Shown one piece after another: positions 35,348 through 45,467 of a DNA stretch of 64,000 bases. The notes beneath the pieces are model-generated. The model made no database searches and was not told the origin of the DNA. It worked only from the letters and a program-made list of their open reading frames with translations. Location: positions 992,001 through 1,056,000 of the forward strand of contig CP066694.1 of the NCBI GenBank assembly GCA_016432545.1, given 5' to 3'. Numbering within the stretch: position 1 is the first letter of the stretch; the number at the start of each line of letters is the position of its first letter. Source of the DNA: an archaeon. GTDB lineage: Archaea > Thermoproteota > Nitrososphaeria > Nitrososphaerales > Gagatemarchaeaceae. A program made the position numbers and the translations under genes.

Positions 35348-37325
35348 GGGTCAACACCAATTTCTTAGGGGCCTTGCCTTCGTGAATCATCTTCAGGGAG
35401 TCGTAGATCTCCTCGGAGGACATGGGGCGCCCGTTGTACTTTACGACCAGCTGCTCAACGGGGATGCAAGTGCGCTCGCGGAGGATCCCGATCAGTTGGG
35501 CGGAGTAGTTCATCTCGATACCCACAATTTTCTTTGCCCTGGAGAGGACCTTCGTGACGTACTCTGTGGGGAAGGGATGGATCAGGCGGAGCTGGAGGAA
35601 GTTGACCGTGATGCCGTCCGTCTTGAGCCAGTCCATCGCGTCGAGGATGGCCCCCTTCGTGGAGCCCCAGCTGACGACCGTGACTTCGGCCTGTTCGGGC
35701 CCGAAGAAGTTGACGCGCTCCTCCATGGGGATCTCCTTGTCGGCGACCTCGAGCTTGCCCATGCGCTTCTCCATCATCAGGTTGCGGTTGGTCGGGTCCT
35801 CGCTGATGTGCCCGAGCTCGTCGTGCTCATCGCCGGTGTGCCAGTAGACCCCGCCCTTGGTGCCGACCACCGCCCGGGGGGAGATGCCGTTGGGGACGTA
35901 CTTGAAGCGCTTGAACTCGCCGTTGACTGCGTCGGTGATCGGGCCCTTGATGAGAAGGCCTCGGTCGATCTTCACTCGGTTGACGTCGAACATCGGCATC
36001 GTGGCGTCCGAGTTGGCGATGGCCTTGTCCACCATGTGGATGACTGGGGTCTGGTACTTCTCGGAATAGTTGAAGGCCCTGACCGTGTCGTAGAAGGCCT
36101 CCTCTAGGTCCCCGCTCGCGAGTACGATTCGCGGGAACTCGCCGTGCCCCGCGTGGAGGGCGAAGCGGAGGTCTCCTTGCTCGTGGCGCGTCGGGAGGCC
36201 CGTGCTGGGGCCGCCTCGTGAGTATAGAGTGACCACGACTGGGACCTCGTTGATCCCCGCGTATCCGAGCCCCTCGGCCATCAGGGAAAAGCCTGGGCCT
36301 GAGGTGGAGGTCGAGGAGCGAACGCCCGCGAGGCCTCCGCCAATGGCCATGGTAACCGCCGCAATCTCGTCCTCTGACTGGACGACCGCTATCGAGGCCC
36401 TGGCCTTCATCGAGGCAACCTCTGCGACCTGGGGGTTCTCCTGGGCCGAGCCGTCGAGCTCCATCTCTGAGTGCCCCTCGAGGAATTCGCTTTCATCGCT
36501 CGCGGGTGTGATGGGATAGTAGGTCTGGAGGCGGCATCCTGCCAGCTGCTTGGCCAGTGCCACGGTCGAGTTGCCCCTGACGAAGAGGCGGACTCCGTCG
36601 ATCTTGGAGGGAGAGAGCTTGTATGCGAAGCTTCCTGCGTACTTCTGGGCGACGTAGTCGTAGGTTGCGCCCACGGCTTCGGCGTTCATCTCGCCGACCT
36701 TGGGCTTGGACTTGAACTGCTTTCGGACTGCGTCCTTGACGAGGTTGGGGTCGTAGGAGAGTAGAGCGTAGGAGGCGGCGACCGCCATGATGTTGAGCAT
36801 GCGCTGGAGGGTGCTGAGGGAGGTCTCGCCGAACTTGGCGCCGACTGCCTTGAGGAGCTCGTTGTAGGGGACTGGATAGATGTGGACCCCGCGCCTCCGG
36901 GCGAGCTCGAGGATGCCCTTGATGTCCGCGGAGAGGCCTGCCTTTGAAAGCTCAGCGGCCAGAGCTATTCGCGCGTCAGCTTCGATCGTCGGGACGCCGT
37001 CGAGGCGCTTGGTGTCCTGGTCGGGGTCGTAGATTATCGCACCTTCGGGCCGCACCTCGAGAGCGTGGCGGAAGATCGTTTCCTCCTCGAAGGTCGCGAG
37101 CATGTCGACGGTGTCGACGTGGGAGCGGATCTGGTCCTTGGAGACGCGGACCTGGAAGTAGCTGTGCTCACCCTTGATGTTAGAGTAGTATTCCCTCTTG
37201 CCGAATACGTAGAGCCCTCCGGACGCTGAGGCCCTGGCGAAGACGTTCGCAGAGGTGTCGACGCCGCTGCCCTGGACTCCACCGATCATCCAGGAGAAGT
37301 CGTTTCTCTTCAATTCCTGAGACAT
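35337..37325 (-). CDS. korA: 2-oxoacid:ferredoxin oxidoreductase alpha subunit (gamma-alpha fusion)
   Basis: 662 aa from ATG at 37325. N-terminal gamma-type domain ([20 protein letters not shown], then [19 protein letters not shown]), then the alpha domain with [10 protein letters not shown], the [14 protein letters not shown]-like segment [19 protein letters not shown] and the C-terminal domain. The fused form is typical of archaeal KOR. A GGAGG Shine-Dalgarno 8-12 nt before the ATG and TATA-like elements at 37346-37363 drive the operon korA-korB-DUF84. Confidence 0.92.
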   Translation of the reverse strand: MSQELKRNDFSWMIGGVQGSGVDTSANVFARASASGGLYVFGKREYYSNIKGEHSYFQVRVSKDQIRSHVDTVDMLATFEEETIFRHALEVRPEGAIIYDPDQDTKRLDGVPTIEADARIALAAELSKAGLSADIKGILELARRRGVHIYPVPYNELLKAVGAKFGETSLSTLQRMLNIMAVAASYALLSYDPNLVKDAVRKQFKSKPKVGEMNAEAVGATYDYVAQKYAGSFAYKLSPSKIDGVRLFVRGNSTVALAKQLAGCRLQTYYPITPASDESEFLEGHSEMELDGSAQENPQVAEVASMKARASIAVVQSEDEIAAVTMAIGGGLAGVRSSTSTSGPGFSLMAEGLGYAGINEVPVVVTLYSRGGPSTGLPTRHEQGDLRFALHAGHGEFPRIVLASGDLEEAFYDTVRAFNYSEKYQTPVIHMVDKAIANSDATMPMFDVNRVKIDRGLLIKGPITDAVNGEFKRFKYVPNGISPRAVVGTKGGVYWHTGDEHDELGHISEDPTNRNLMMEKRMGKLEVADKEIPMEERVNFFGPEQAEVTVVSWGSTKGAILDAMDWLKTDGITVNFLQLRLIHPFPTEYVTKVLSRAKKIVGIEMNYSAQLIGILRERTCIPVEQLVVKYNGRPMSSEEIYDSLKMIHEGKAPKKLVLTHGA

Positions 37326-37345
37326 GGGGTCGCCTCCTCGTTTAA

Positions 37346-37363
37346 GAGTATAGCATTTATAGT
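37346..37363. promoter_or_regulatory. divergent promoter between korA and the PhoU-type regulator
   Basis: ATTTATAG (37355-37362) ends 23 nt before the GTG at 37385. On the minus strand CTATACTC (37346-37353) is 21-28 nt from the korA ATG, which also has a Shine-Dalgarno. The AT-rich stretch continues to 37380. Confidence 0.5.
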
Positions 37364-37384
37364 AGTTATCAGTATATAGAATTC

Positions 37385-38416
37385 GTGGACGAGCTCAGGA
37401 AGGTGCAGAAGGTGGGGTGGTCGACTCTATCGGTGTCGATCCCTCAGGAGTTCGCGAAGAGGATGAGATTGGTGAAGGGGGACAGCCTGCTGGTCAGGGA
37501 GGACGTGGATGGGACTCTGAGGCTCATACCAACGACCAAGGCGAAGGAGGCAGGCAAGGCGATCATCAGGGCGGAGCAGGCTGGAGGGGACGAGATGCTG
37601 ACGAAGCTTATCGTCGGGTCGTATGCGTTGGGGTATGATACGATCGAAGTGGTGGGGAGGGAGCCGCTGGCCCAGATGACAGTGGACCGCGTGGTGGGGA
37701 CGGTCAAGAGGCTGAGGGGGATGGAAGTGGTGGAGTCGGACAGAAGGAGGATCGTGGCGCAGAGCTTCATGGACCCGACTAGGTTCCCGGTCGACTCGCT
37801 GGTCAAGAGGCTCCAGATCCTGGTGTCGCAGAGCCTCGAGTACGTGACGGATGCGCTCGACCTGAAGCAGACGGGGAGCCTCAACGAAGTCGCGAGGGTC
37901 CAAGAGCAAATCGACGAGCTTTACTGGCTCATCCTCCGCCAGCTGCTGGTCGCCCTCAACAGGAGGGAACTGGCGTCTGAGATTGGAATCGAGTCGCCGC
38001 TCCACGCGTCGGGGGACAGGGTCTCGGCGAAGACGCTGGACGAGATCGGGAGCATCATCAGGGATGTGGCCGAGGAGCTAGTCAGGCTCAGGGGTCAGGG
38101 GACCAAGATGGACCCCAGGATCGCAGAGACCATCAAGAAGCTGGCGGCGAAGTCGGGGGAGGCGTTCAACACGACGGTGGAAAGCCTGCTTGCGCCCGAC
38201 ATCAAGTTGGTCGCGAGGTCGGTGGAGCTGGTCGAGGAGGCGATGCAGATGGAGAGGGAGGTCTCTCACCAGATGCTCGAGTCGGGAGAGTACGGGTATG
38301 CGAGGGTGCTGGTGTCGCACTTCGGGCAGCTGGCAAGGTACTGCAACATCATCATCGAGATAGCATCCCACAGGCTCCTGAGGAAGACCAGCAGAGTCGC
38401 CGTCGTCCAGGCGTAG
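37385..38416 (+). CDS. PhoU-domain regulator with N-terminal AbrB-type DNA-binding domain
   Basis: 343 aa from GTG at 37385. Residues 1-45 form a SpoVT/AbrB swapped-hairpin domain (RKVQKVGWSTLSVSIPQEF, KGDSLLVRED). The rest is a pair of PhoU-like three-helix bundles (EYVTDALDLKQTGSLNEVAR, REVSHQMLESGEYGY). This AbrB-PhoU fusion is common in archaea. PhoU proteins bind metals and act in phosphate signalling; here it may also control the divergent kor operon (inference). Confidence 0.85.
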   Translation: MDELRKVQKVGWSTLSVSIPQEFAKRMRLVKGDSLLVREDVDGTLRLIPTTKAKEAGKAIIRAEQAGGDEMLTKLIVGSYALGYDTIEVVGREPLAQMTVDRVVGTVKRLRGMEVVESDRRRIVAQSFMDPTRFPVDSLVKRLQILVSQSLEYVTDALDLKQTGSLNEVARVQEQIDELYWLILRQLLVALNRRELASEIGIESPLHASGDRVSAKTLDEIGSIIRDVAEELVRLRGQGTKMDPRIAETIKKLAAKSGEAFNTTVESLLAPDIKLVARSVELVEEAMQMEREVSHQMLESGEYGYARVLVSHFGQLARYCNIIIEIASHRLLRKTSRVAVVQA

Positions 38417-38465
38417 GCCCGTTCGTCAGGGTAGAACTATAACCGGTGGGCCGCCTCCTAAGCGT

Positions 38466-39161
38466 GTGGTCGAGCGGACGCTGCTTCAGAACAAGAAGAC
38501 CTCCCTTCTCATCATAGCCGTCGTAGGGGGCCTCATCATCGTGGCGGCAGCGGCCCAGTACTATCCAACGCTGGCGGGATACCTCGGGCGGAACTCCCCG
38601 GCGACCAACTCGGGAGGAGGGAATTTGGTACTAGTCTCGAAGGAGTGCGCCCCAGAGCCTCGGGTGCCGGCAAACGAAAACGGTTCACAGGTCTCCTTCG
38701 AGGTGCTGGCAGGGAGCCCGCCAACCCAGACGACCACCGTAGTAGAATATTCGACCGCGACGGTCGGCTCTGGAACGGCGACGGCCAGCCCCGGAGGGTT
38801 TAGCGTTCTCAGCACTGGCCAATCGGTGGAGATTCACTGGAACCAGCTGGTGCTTACGGGGTCCTACCAGGTCGCTGATGGAGGCGTGGTAGCCGCGTGC
38901 GGGATCGCCTATTGCGAGGGAGCGAGTTGTACGCCTTCGACTGGGCTGACGACCGACAATGAGAACGTGACCACCGTTTACACCCAGACGTCGTGCCTGG
39001 AGGTGTGTTATGTGCCGCACACGACCACCACGCTGGGCCTGAAGGCGCTGTCGCCGGTGCTGCAGGTGGGGACGCCGTACACGTTCGCGTTCTACGCGGT
39101 CGATGGGACCGGGAAGGCGGCGGTGTGGACTTTGACCGTGACTTTCGTCGGGAACCAGTAG
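38466..39161 (+). CDS. membrane-anchored extracellular protein
   Basis: 231 aa from GTG at 38466. A positively charged start (NKK) and TM helix at residues 14-31 act as signal anchor, followed by an extracellular domain with Thr/Ser-rich patches and several Cys (ACGIAYCEGASC, CLEVC) that likely form disulfides. No family recognised. Confidence 0.65.
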   Translation: MVERTLLQNKKTSLLIIAVVGGLIIVAAAAQYYPTLAGYLGRNSPATNSGGGNLVLVSKECAPEPRVPANENGSQVSFEVLAGSPPTQTTTVVEYSTATVGSGTATASPGGFSVLSTGQSVEIHWNQLVLTGSYQVADGGVVAACGIAYCEGASCTPSTGLTTDNENVTTVYTQTSCLEVCYVPHTTTTLGLKALSPVLQVGTPYTFAFYAVDGTGKAAVWTLTVTFVGNQ

Positions 39162-39213
39162 TCCTCCTCTGCTCAATAGATTCTTTATCGCAACCCGCTG
39201 AGGAGGCCGCTGT

Positions 39214-39322
39214 GCGGGGGTAACGAAGCCTGGTCAACCGTGCGGGACTCAAGATCCGGCCTTGCTTCGGATGGGGCATCCCGTCCCTTAGGGGTTCGTG
39301 GGTTCAAATCCCACCCCCCGCA
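39214..39322 (+). tRNA. tRNA-Leu(CAA) with 24-nt intron
   Basis: Acceptor GCGGGGG pairs with CCCCCGC, A73, no encoded CCA. Anticodon stem CGGGA/TCCCG closes loop CTCAAGA with anticodon CAA at 39250-39252. The intron 39254-39277 sits at the canonical 37/38 site with ATCC/GGAT pairing. A long variable arm (CCC-TTA-GGG) and T-arm GTGGG-TTCAAAT-CCCAC confirm a class II Leu tRNA. Confidence 0.9.
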
Positions 39323-39365
39323 TTGAATATCGCAAAACCAGACACTCGCCTCTGGTTGGAGTCTG

Positions 39366-42185
39366 TCAGGACTGTACGGGGGGCCTACGGCCGACTTTTC
39401 CAGTCTTGTATGCCACGAGTATCACTGCGACAACGAACGCGACTCCCCCTGCGAGAACGAACCAGCCCACTAAATGGCCAGGGAAGGCGGATGTGGAAGG
39501 CTCCTGGAGCCAGTTGGTGAAGTTGTAGCTCGCAACTGGCGAACTCCCATTCGGTCCAAAGATTAACAGCTTCGGAGCTGATTTGGTGTTGTTCAGATGA
39601 CCCCAATCTGGAATGGAGACCGACACCGTTTGAGAAGGGCGCACAGATATGGACGAAGCGTTGAGAGCTGCATGGGAACTCTGGTTGATTGAAAAGAGGA
39701 CCATCGTGGTTTCGATGTCACTCGAAGTTGTCATTTCAACCCCGCTCTCAGTCGGGGAGATTGTCAGGTTGAGTGGAAGTTGTGACGAGGTGGTTAGTTG
39801 ATAGCCCACAATGGACGATTCATTTCGCGGGATGATCACGGTGATCATTGAGGACGACTCTCCTGGATCTTGAATTGAAAACAGGATGCCTTTGGGAATC
39901 CCATAGACTTGGATGTTGTCCTCTTCAAACCCTACCACTCCTTGGACAGTGCTATTGAAAGTCAGGGTATTGCCGGGGTTCGTGAAAAATGAAGTTCCCT
40001 CAGATGTCACTATCTTTGTCGGTACGCTGGAGAAGACGTACGTATAGTAGGGATTTGTTGAGTTTACCGTAGAACTCCACTGAGAAGCCAGAATCCCCCT
40101 TAGTGCTAACCAGTTCCATTGCAAAGTTGTGGGCGTGATGACGTTGAAACTGTTCCACGTGAAGGACCCGCCACCTGCCACTCCCGTGTAGGAGAAGAGC
40201 CCATTATGGTAGCTCGCATGACGGGCCTGATTGCCGAAGTTGGGATCGGAGACATCGATGATAATACTACCATTTGAAGTCAGAGCGTACCCCGAAGCAA
40301 CAACGGCATGTCCTTCCGAAGGACCAAGCGCGAGGATAACAGGCAGTCCGCTCTGTATGCTCTTCTCGAGTGCGAGTACGGAAGCCTGTTCATCCGTTGG
40401 GTTCAGCACTTGGTTGTTCGGATCATAGGTCTGATGGATGTAGATTGGGAAGGTGTTTTGCGAAAGACTATTGCCTCCCGTTTGACCAGACAACTCGCTC
40501 AAGTGCTTGCCCTGAGATGGGAAGAAGGGAAAGCTTAGGTCCCCTAGAGAGTAATGCCTGAAGTAGAGTATTGAACTGCTTGCAAATCCATAGCAATCTC
40601 CGCCATCGTTGAACACTCCGTAGTTTCGGAAGCTGTAGAAGTCAGCTAGGGGGTCCCAATTCGTGGTCACGTTGCCAATTGAGACTGTCAGTGCGCTAGT
40701 AGCGCTCGTTGTCGTGATTGTTTTAACGGAACAGGATGTCACTGTGTTGGTTTGACTGGTCGAGCTTGTGGAAGTGGTGAGGTAAGATGTTCGGATTGTT
40801 GATGTGACGGTCGAGTTCGACAACAAGGTATTGGTCGATGCAGATGTGCTGGTCGTGGCAATCGGGACTGTAGCAAGAATGGTCTGGTTTGAGGTGTATG
40901 TCGAGGTCGTGACCCCAGTTGTTTTCTTGACCGTAACGGTGGCTGAACTAAGAAGAACGCTTGTCGAGCTCGAGAGATAAGTCGAAGTTGTTGTATACGT
41001 GGAACCAAGGCTGCTTGATGAAAGAAGAGTGAGCGTTGTTGTAGTCGCAGTTGGGCTTGAGAATGATGTGCTATAGACCGAGGTGACCGTTGTGGTCAAG
41101 GGGCCGCCCGAGGTCGAAGTGGTATCACCAGGCAGAGTCGAGGTTGACAATATGGTCACGGTGCTGGTGACTGTAATCGTGCTCGATGTTTTGAAAGTCT
41201 GAGTGCTGCCAACGGGAGTCGTCGTCAGGTATTCGGTAGAGGTTGATGTCATCGTCGAAGCAAGGTAGCTTGTGGTGGTCACGTTGACTGGAACCAATAC
41301 TGTTGAAGTCGAAGTGGATGTCGTTGGCCCGGTAGTGGAGGTCACTAGGTAGGAAGTGGTCACAACCGCAGTGAGTGTTGTCGTGCCCGATATTGTCGTT
41401 GTCGACCTTGAAGTGGATGATGAGAGAGTACTAGTGGCTGTCCGGGTAAGTGTGGACGTATGGTAAATTGTTGTAGTAGAGGTGCTAGACACAACAGCTG
41501 TCGAAGTTGCGGTAGTTGTGAGTCCTGTCGAGTACACGGATGACGTCACTGTAGTGCCCCCACTTGCCGCGGTGACGATGCTGTTGGAGGTTGTGCTTGT
41601 CTTGGATGTAACGGTCCTTAACGATGTACTGGTGGTTGTTGATGGCAAGGTAATTGTTGAGAGAGTGTAGTTGGTTGCGGTCGTGGTCGACTTGACGGTG
41701 TAAGTGCTGGTCCCGGTGGTCGTGAGGGTCTTCGTCGACGTAATTCGCGTTGTGGCGGTGGTCAAGGCTGTTGCGTTCGTAATGACAATAGTTTGGGAGG
41801 CGGTAATGGTGGAGGTACGAGTCGAACTGGTGGTCGCGGATGTAGTGGTGTAGGTGCTCACTTGAAAGGACGTACTCTTGTTTACGACGTAAAGTGTGGA
41901 GGTCGCAACCGAAGAATTGATCGAATATGTCGTGGTTTTGAGACTTGTCACGGTTGAAGTAACTGGAGACTTCGAAGTCAACGTTGTTGAAAGCGGCACA
42001 GGGGTTGTGCGCGTCGTCGTGACGGTGGAGCGCACTGTGGTGGTCACTGGAGTACCCGTTTGGCAGATAGTCGAGGATGTAGAAGCTTTGACCGATGCAG
42101 GTGCGAGCAGAATCAGTTGGATAACGGTGGATGCCGTCAGGATGAGAAGTAACGTAGTTGAGGCATCCTTGGAGAGTCGCCTCAC
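39366..42185 (-). CDS. giant Ser/Thr-rich surface protein with papain-like cysteine peptidase domain
   Basis: 939 aa from GTG at 42185, 24 nt after the TATA CATAAATA (42209-42216); the first residues then form a clean signal peptide (RRLSKDASTTLLLILTAST). Residues about 35-490 are almost pure Thr/Ser/Val stalk. A domain at about 490-700 has GGDCYGFASSS (Cys), EGHAVVASGY (His) and IIDVSDPNFG (Asp/Asn), the order of a papain-like or C39-type peptidase. A beta-rich region and a C-terminal TM helix (WFVLAGGVAFVVAVILVAY) with basic tail follow. Probably a cell-surface anchored, heavily glycosylated enzyme. Confidence 0.75.
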   Translation of the reverse strand: MRRLSKDASTTLLLILTASTVIQLILLAPASVKASTSSTICQTGTPVTTTVRSTVTTTRTTPVPLSTTLTSKSPVTSTVTSLKTTTYSINSSVATSTLYVVNKSTSFQVSTYTTTSATTSSTRTSTITASQTIVITNATALTTATTRITSTKTLTTTGTSTYTVKSTTTATNYTLSTITLPSTTTSTSLRTVTSKTSTTSNSIVTAASGGTTVTSSVYSTGLTTTATSTAVVSSTSTTTIYHTSTLTRTATSTLSSSTSRSTTTISGTTTLTAVVTTSYLVTSTTGPTTSTSTSTVLVPVNVTTTSYLASTMTSTSTEYLTTTPVGSTQTFKTSSTITVTSTVTILSTSTLPGDTTSTSGGPLTTTVTSVYSTSFSSPTATTTTLTLLSSSSLGSTYTTTSTYLSSSTSVLLSSATVTVKKTTGVTTSTYTSNQTILATVPIATTSTSASTNTLLSNSTVTSTIRTSYLTTSTSSTSQTNTVTSCSVKTITTTSATSALTVSIGNVTTNWDPLADFYSFRNYGVFNDGGDCYGFASSSILYFRHYSLGDLSFPFFPSQGKHLSELSGQTGGNSLSQNTFPIYIHQTYDPNNQVLNPTDEQASVLALEKSIQSGLPVILALGPSEGHAVVASGYALTSNGSIIIDVSDPNFGNQARHASYHNGLFSYTGVAGGGSFTWNSFNVITPTTLQWNWLALRGILASQWSSTVNSTNPYYTYVFSSVPTKIVTSEGTSFFTNPGNTLTFNSTVQGVVGFEEDNIQVYGIPKGILFSIQDPGESSSMITVIIPRNESSIVGYQLTTSSQLPLNLTISPTESGVEMTTSSDIETTMVLFSINQSSHAALNASSISVRPSQTVSVSIPDWGHLNNTKSAPKLLIFGPNGSSPVASYNFTNWLQEPSTSAFPGHLVGWFVLAGGVAFVVAVILVAYKTGKVGRRPPVQS

Positions 42186-42309
42186 CTTGTCTCTTCCATC
42201 AATCTCCATATTTATGGAAATCAGGAACGGACATGTTACCAAGGTTGTGGTCGTTCAACCGCTCTTGCCTGTTGAACTTGCCACGCCTAGAAGATCCGAT
42301 ACTAGACCT

Positions 42310-42798
42310 TCAATCCAGATTCGCGTAGGCCCAGATTCGCAGTCCATACACGGTAGAAACTACTCCGACGGGGGCGAGGGGAACGCTAAGGATCAAGAGT
42401 TCGGGAAGTCCTGAAACCATGAACAGGCCGGACATGAAGGTCGTGACTGCCCCGAAAGCGGCGAAGGAGAAGCGGGCGACGGCGGAGAGCCTTGTGATCC
42501 CAGGCCCCAGAAGGGCCATCCAAGCCACGCATAGGGGGAAGGCGTATGTGAGTAGGACACCGAAGGTCGTCAGGTTGCCTACAGAGGGAGACACGTAGCC
42601 GCCCTCGAAGTAGTAGGTCGCGCCCCATTGTGATGCCCAGTAGGCAAGGGACTTCAGACCGGAGGTGTCGCTAAGGCAGACAAAATGCAGACCGCACCTG
42701 AACAGGGCAGGGTCGTACAACACGGGGACGAAGATGACGACGAAGGTTCCCATGAGGAGCAGCGCCAATCCTATCCGCAACAGCCTTGAATTTGACAA
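42310..42798 (-). CDS. four-TM membrane protein
   Basis: 162 aa from TTG at 42798. TM helices near residues 8-26, 75-95, 105-122 and 128-150. Extracytoplasmic loop 1 contains two Cys (FRCGLHFVC). No family recognised. Confidence 0.6.
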   Translation of the reverse strand: MSNSRLLRIGLALLLMGTFVVIFVPVLYDPALFRCGLHFVCLSDTSGLKSLAYWASQWGATYYFEGGYVSPSVGNLTTFGVLLTYAFPLCVAWMALLGPGITRLSAVARFSFAAFGAVTTFMSGLFMVSGLPELLILSVPLAPVGVVSTVYGLRIWAYANLD

Positions 42799-42895
42799 GT
42801 GGGCCAGTCAACGACTTCCTCTGCCTGTCACTTACCCTTTGCGGGGTCAGATGCAGTGAAGGTTTATCACTCGTAAGAGAGGAATTCTGGATGAC

Positions 42896-43728
42896 TTGGC
42901 AGGTCAGTCGGAGAAAGCGGAAGCCTTCAGGGCCCTTCACAAAGGGAAGATACTGGTCCTCCCCAACGGCTGGGACGTCCCAAGCGCGAGGGTCTTCGAA
43001 GACGCCGGGTTCCCGGCGGTCGCTACGTCAAGCGCAGGCCTGATGGTGTCTCTGGGCTTCCAGGACGGGGAGGAGATTGGGATTGACATCCTCGCAAAGG
43101 CAGTCGGGAAGATCGCGAACGCGCTCTCTGTCCCGCTGAGCGCCGATGTGGTCGGGGGATTCGGGCGGACGCCCGAGGAGGCGTCGGCTTCGGTACTGAA
43201 GATAGTCGAGGCGGGGGCCGTCGGTGTCAACGTGGAGGACTTTGTCACAGCACGAAGGAGCTTCTCCCGGTCGAACAGCAGGTGGAGAAGCTGAAGGCTC
43301 TGGTCGAGCTCAGGAAGAGGTGCGGAGTCCCGTTCGTAATCAACGCGAGGACGGACGCCTTCAGATTCTGCCCGGGCGACACAGAGGCGAAGTTGGCTGA
43401 GGCTGTTAGGAGGTCGAATGTGTACAAGGCCCTGGGCGTCGACTGCGTCTACCCGATGGGGCTCGTGGAGTCGGCCCACATAGGCAAGTTCGTAGAAGAG
43501 GTCCAGTTCCCGATGAACGTGATGGTCAGGAAGGGCCTGCCCCCTGTCGCAGAGCTCCAAAAGCTGGGGGTGGCGCGGATGAGCTTCGGGCCCGCGGCGT
43601 CTTATGCGACCTTCGGGTTTCTGAAAAGGGCCGCCAAGGAGGTGATGGAGAAAGGTACCTTCGAGTCTCTGGTCGAGGGTGCAATCAACTTCGACGAGCT
43701 GAACGCGCTTGCGGTACCGAGGAAATAG
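42896..43728 (+). pseudogene. PEP mutase/isocitrate lyase family gene with frameshift
   Basis: The 5' part (TTG 42896, 27 nt after TATA GTTTATCA) encodes LPNGWDVPSARVFEDAGF, DVVGGFG and GVNVED, hallmarks of the PEPM/ICL family. It loses frame at about 43240-43250 near a TTT run. The 3' part continues the family in another frame (STKELLPVEQQVEKLKAL, INARTDAF, GLPPVAELQKLGVARMSFGP) to 43728. One extra base would restore a single 277-residue protein. Either a sequencing error in the T run or a recent inactivation. The family makes or breaks C-C or C-P bonds of 2-oxo acids. Confidence 0.8.
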
Positions 43729-43731
43729 TCC

Positions 43732-44706
43732 TCAGACTTTCACTCCCAAGACCTGCTCGATGATGTCGGAGAGAGTGATCATCCCGACCATGTTCTCCCC
43801 CTCATAGACGAACGCGAGCGTGGCCGCAGAGTCCTGCATCTTCTCCATGACCGTGGGCAGGGGGTCCTCGGCCAGGACCCGGGCGGGTTGAATCATGTAG
43901 TCGTGGATTTCGGAGTCGAGGAGGCCCCGGGACAGGGCCTTTGCGAGCGTCCGGAAGGTGACTGCTCCGACATAGACCCTCTTCCTCGTGTCGTAGACCG
44001 GCATCCTGGGGTGGTTGGCTTCCCCCATCTGCTTGAGGGCCTCGAGAATCGTGGAGTCGCTGCCGATTGAGATGATCTGCCCGATGGGGGTGGCCGCCTC
44101 CTGGGCGCTGCTCTTGGAGGAGGCCAGGGCAGTCCGGAGGAGCCTGCCCGCGTCCGGCTCGATGTGCCCCGCCTTCTCGAGCATCGTGACCACGTCTTCG
44201 AACTCGGCCGCGAGGTCCACCTCTCTGTATCCGGGCTTCCCTACGATCCTCTCCGAGAGGTTGCGGGCGAAGTTGGTCATGGGGACCGCGAGGGGGGCGA
44301 AGGCGTCCATCAGCATCTTCGAGGAAGGGGCCAAGAAGAGCGACATCCGAAGGGCGTTCTCAATCCCTATGGCCTTGGGGAGGAGGTAGAGCAAGGTCAT
44401 GATCACGAAAGAGCCTGCGACGACGCTGATGACCCAACCGAGGGGTCCGAAGAAGTCGGACAGGATGAGGCCGATTGTGCTGGCCAGGACGACGTTGGAG
44501 ATTGTGTCGATGAAGGTGGTCACGCTGACGAGGCGCGTCTTCTCGCTGACGATTTCGAGGGCCATCGACGCTCTGGAGGAGCCACCTCCGATCGACGAGC
44601 TCAGGGAAAGAGGCCTGAGGGTCAGGTAGGTGGCCTCGATCAGGGACGACCAGAAGGCGACGACGACCGCGACCGCCAGGGCGGCGTAGACTACTATTGG
44701 TACCAA
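43732..44706 (-). CDS. CorC/HlyC-like protein: DUF21 membrane domain plus CBS pair
   Basis: 324 aa. Three to four N-terminal TM helices with the CNNM/DUF21 pattern, a linker, then two CBS domains (IGQIISIGSDSTILEALKQM, PARVLAEDPLPTVMEKM, ending VGMITLSDIIEQVLG). The family is linked to Mg2+ or other divalent cation efflux; CBS domains bind adenine nucleotides. Twenty-eight nt downstream of pyrH on the same strand. Confidence 0.83.
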   Translation of the reverse strand: MVPIVVYAALAVAVVVAFWSSLIEATYLTLRPLSLSSSIGGGSSRASMALEIVSEKTRLVSVTTFIDTISNVVLASTIGLILSDFFGPLGWVISVVAGSFVIMTLLYLLPKAIGIENALRMSLFLAPSSKMLMDAFAPLAVPMTNFARNLSERIVGKPGYREVDLAAEFEDVVTMLEKAGHIEPDAGRLLRTALASSKSSAQEAATPIGQIISIGSDSTILEALKQMGEANHPRMPVYDTRKRVYVGAVTFRTLAKALSRGLLDSEIHDYMIQPARVLAEDPLPTVMEKMQDSAATLAFVYEGENMVGMITLSDIIEQVLGVKV

Positions 44707-44733
44707 GTGTTCTCGATGCGCCGCGGCTCCGTG

Positions 44734-45399
44734 TCAGCTGACAAGCGTGCCTATCTTTTCGCCATGGACGGCCTTCGCGACCCCCCTGGGGTCGGCGCCG
44801 TTCATAACAATGAGTTTGACCTTTGACACCACCAGCTGGTCCACCGCGACGGGGTCGACGATGCTGTGGATGCCGGGCTTGTGAGACCCTCCTAGGATCT
44901 GCTTCATCTTGTCGTAGGTGAGGTGGTCGAGCTTCTTGGCGTTCTTGTTGACCCTCGGGTCTTCGGTGTAGATCCCTTTCTGGTCGGAGGCCTTGACCAT
45001 GAGGTCCGCCCGCCATCTTTGAGCCACTATCGCTGCGACCGTATCGGTGGTGATGCCGGGCTTCAGGCCGCCCATCACCGCGACCCTGTTCCTCGAGAGG
45101 CGCTGGAGCATGCCGTCGATCGAAGTTGGGACGGAGCTGACCCCGCCGAGCTTCATGGCGACCAGGCGGGCGTTGAGCCTGGATGCGTGGATTGCGATCG
45201 TGTCTTGCTGATAAGAGGAAAGGCCCATCTGCGCGGCCGATCTGATGTACTCCCTGGAGACCTGACCTCCTCCGACCACTACTGCGACCGAGTGGCCCTC
45301 GTAGTTCAGGTCGGAGACTACCTCAGCGTACCCGTCGACCACCTTTGCGGAGGGCGGGGAGCCCAGCACCGAACCACCGATTCTTAGGACGGTTTTCAT
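44734..45399 (-). CDS. pyrH: UMP kinase
   Basis: 221 aa from ATG at 45399. Amino-acid-kinase fold of the archaeal PyrH type: LRIGGSVLGSP, VAVVVGGGQVSREYI, LNARLVAMKLG, VMGGLKPGITTDTVAA and KASDQKGIYTEDPR. Phosphorylates UMP to UDP in pyrimidine nucleotide synthesis. Transcribed from the TATA at 45433-45440 with a leader of roughly 8 nt. Confidence 0.92.
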   Translation of the reverse strand: MKTVLRIGGSVLGSPPSAKVVDGYAEVVSDLNYEGHSVAVVVGGGQVSREYIRSAAQMGLSSYQQDTIAIHASRLNARLVAMKLGGVSSVPTSIDGMLQRLSRNRVAVMGGLKPGITTDTVAAIVAQRWRADLMVKASDQKGIYTEDPRVNKNAKKLDHLTYDKMKQILGGSHKPGIHSIVDPVAVDQLVVSKVKLIVMNGADPRGVAKAVHGEKIGTLVS

Positions 45400-45432
45400 T
45401 CTCAGAACCTGTAGGATTGATATGTGAATGGT

Positions 45433-45440
45433 TTTATAAA
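45433..45440. promoter_or_regulatory. palindromic TATA between pyrH and the aRF1 leader ORF
   Basis: TTTATAAA. On the plus strand it ends 28 nt before the ATG of the 45468 short ORF; on the minus strand it starts 34 nt from the pyrH ATG. Confidence 0.6.
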
Positions 45441-45467
45441 TGGGTAAGGGAGTTTTCGACCGTTCAA

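Noticed and set aside
39896-42100. Plus-strand Val-rich frames opposite the Thr/Ser stalk
   Set aside because: Antisense of repeated ACN/TCN codons automatically gives Val/Glu-rich open frames.
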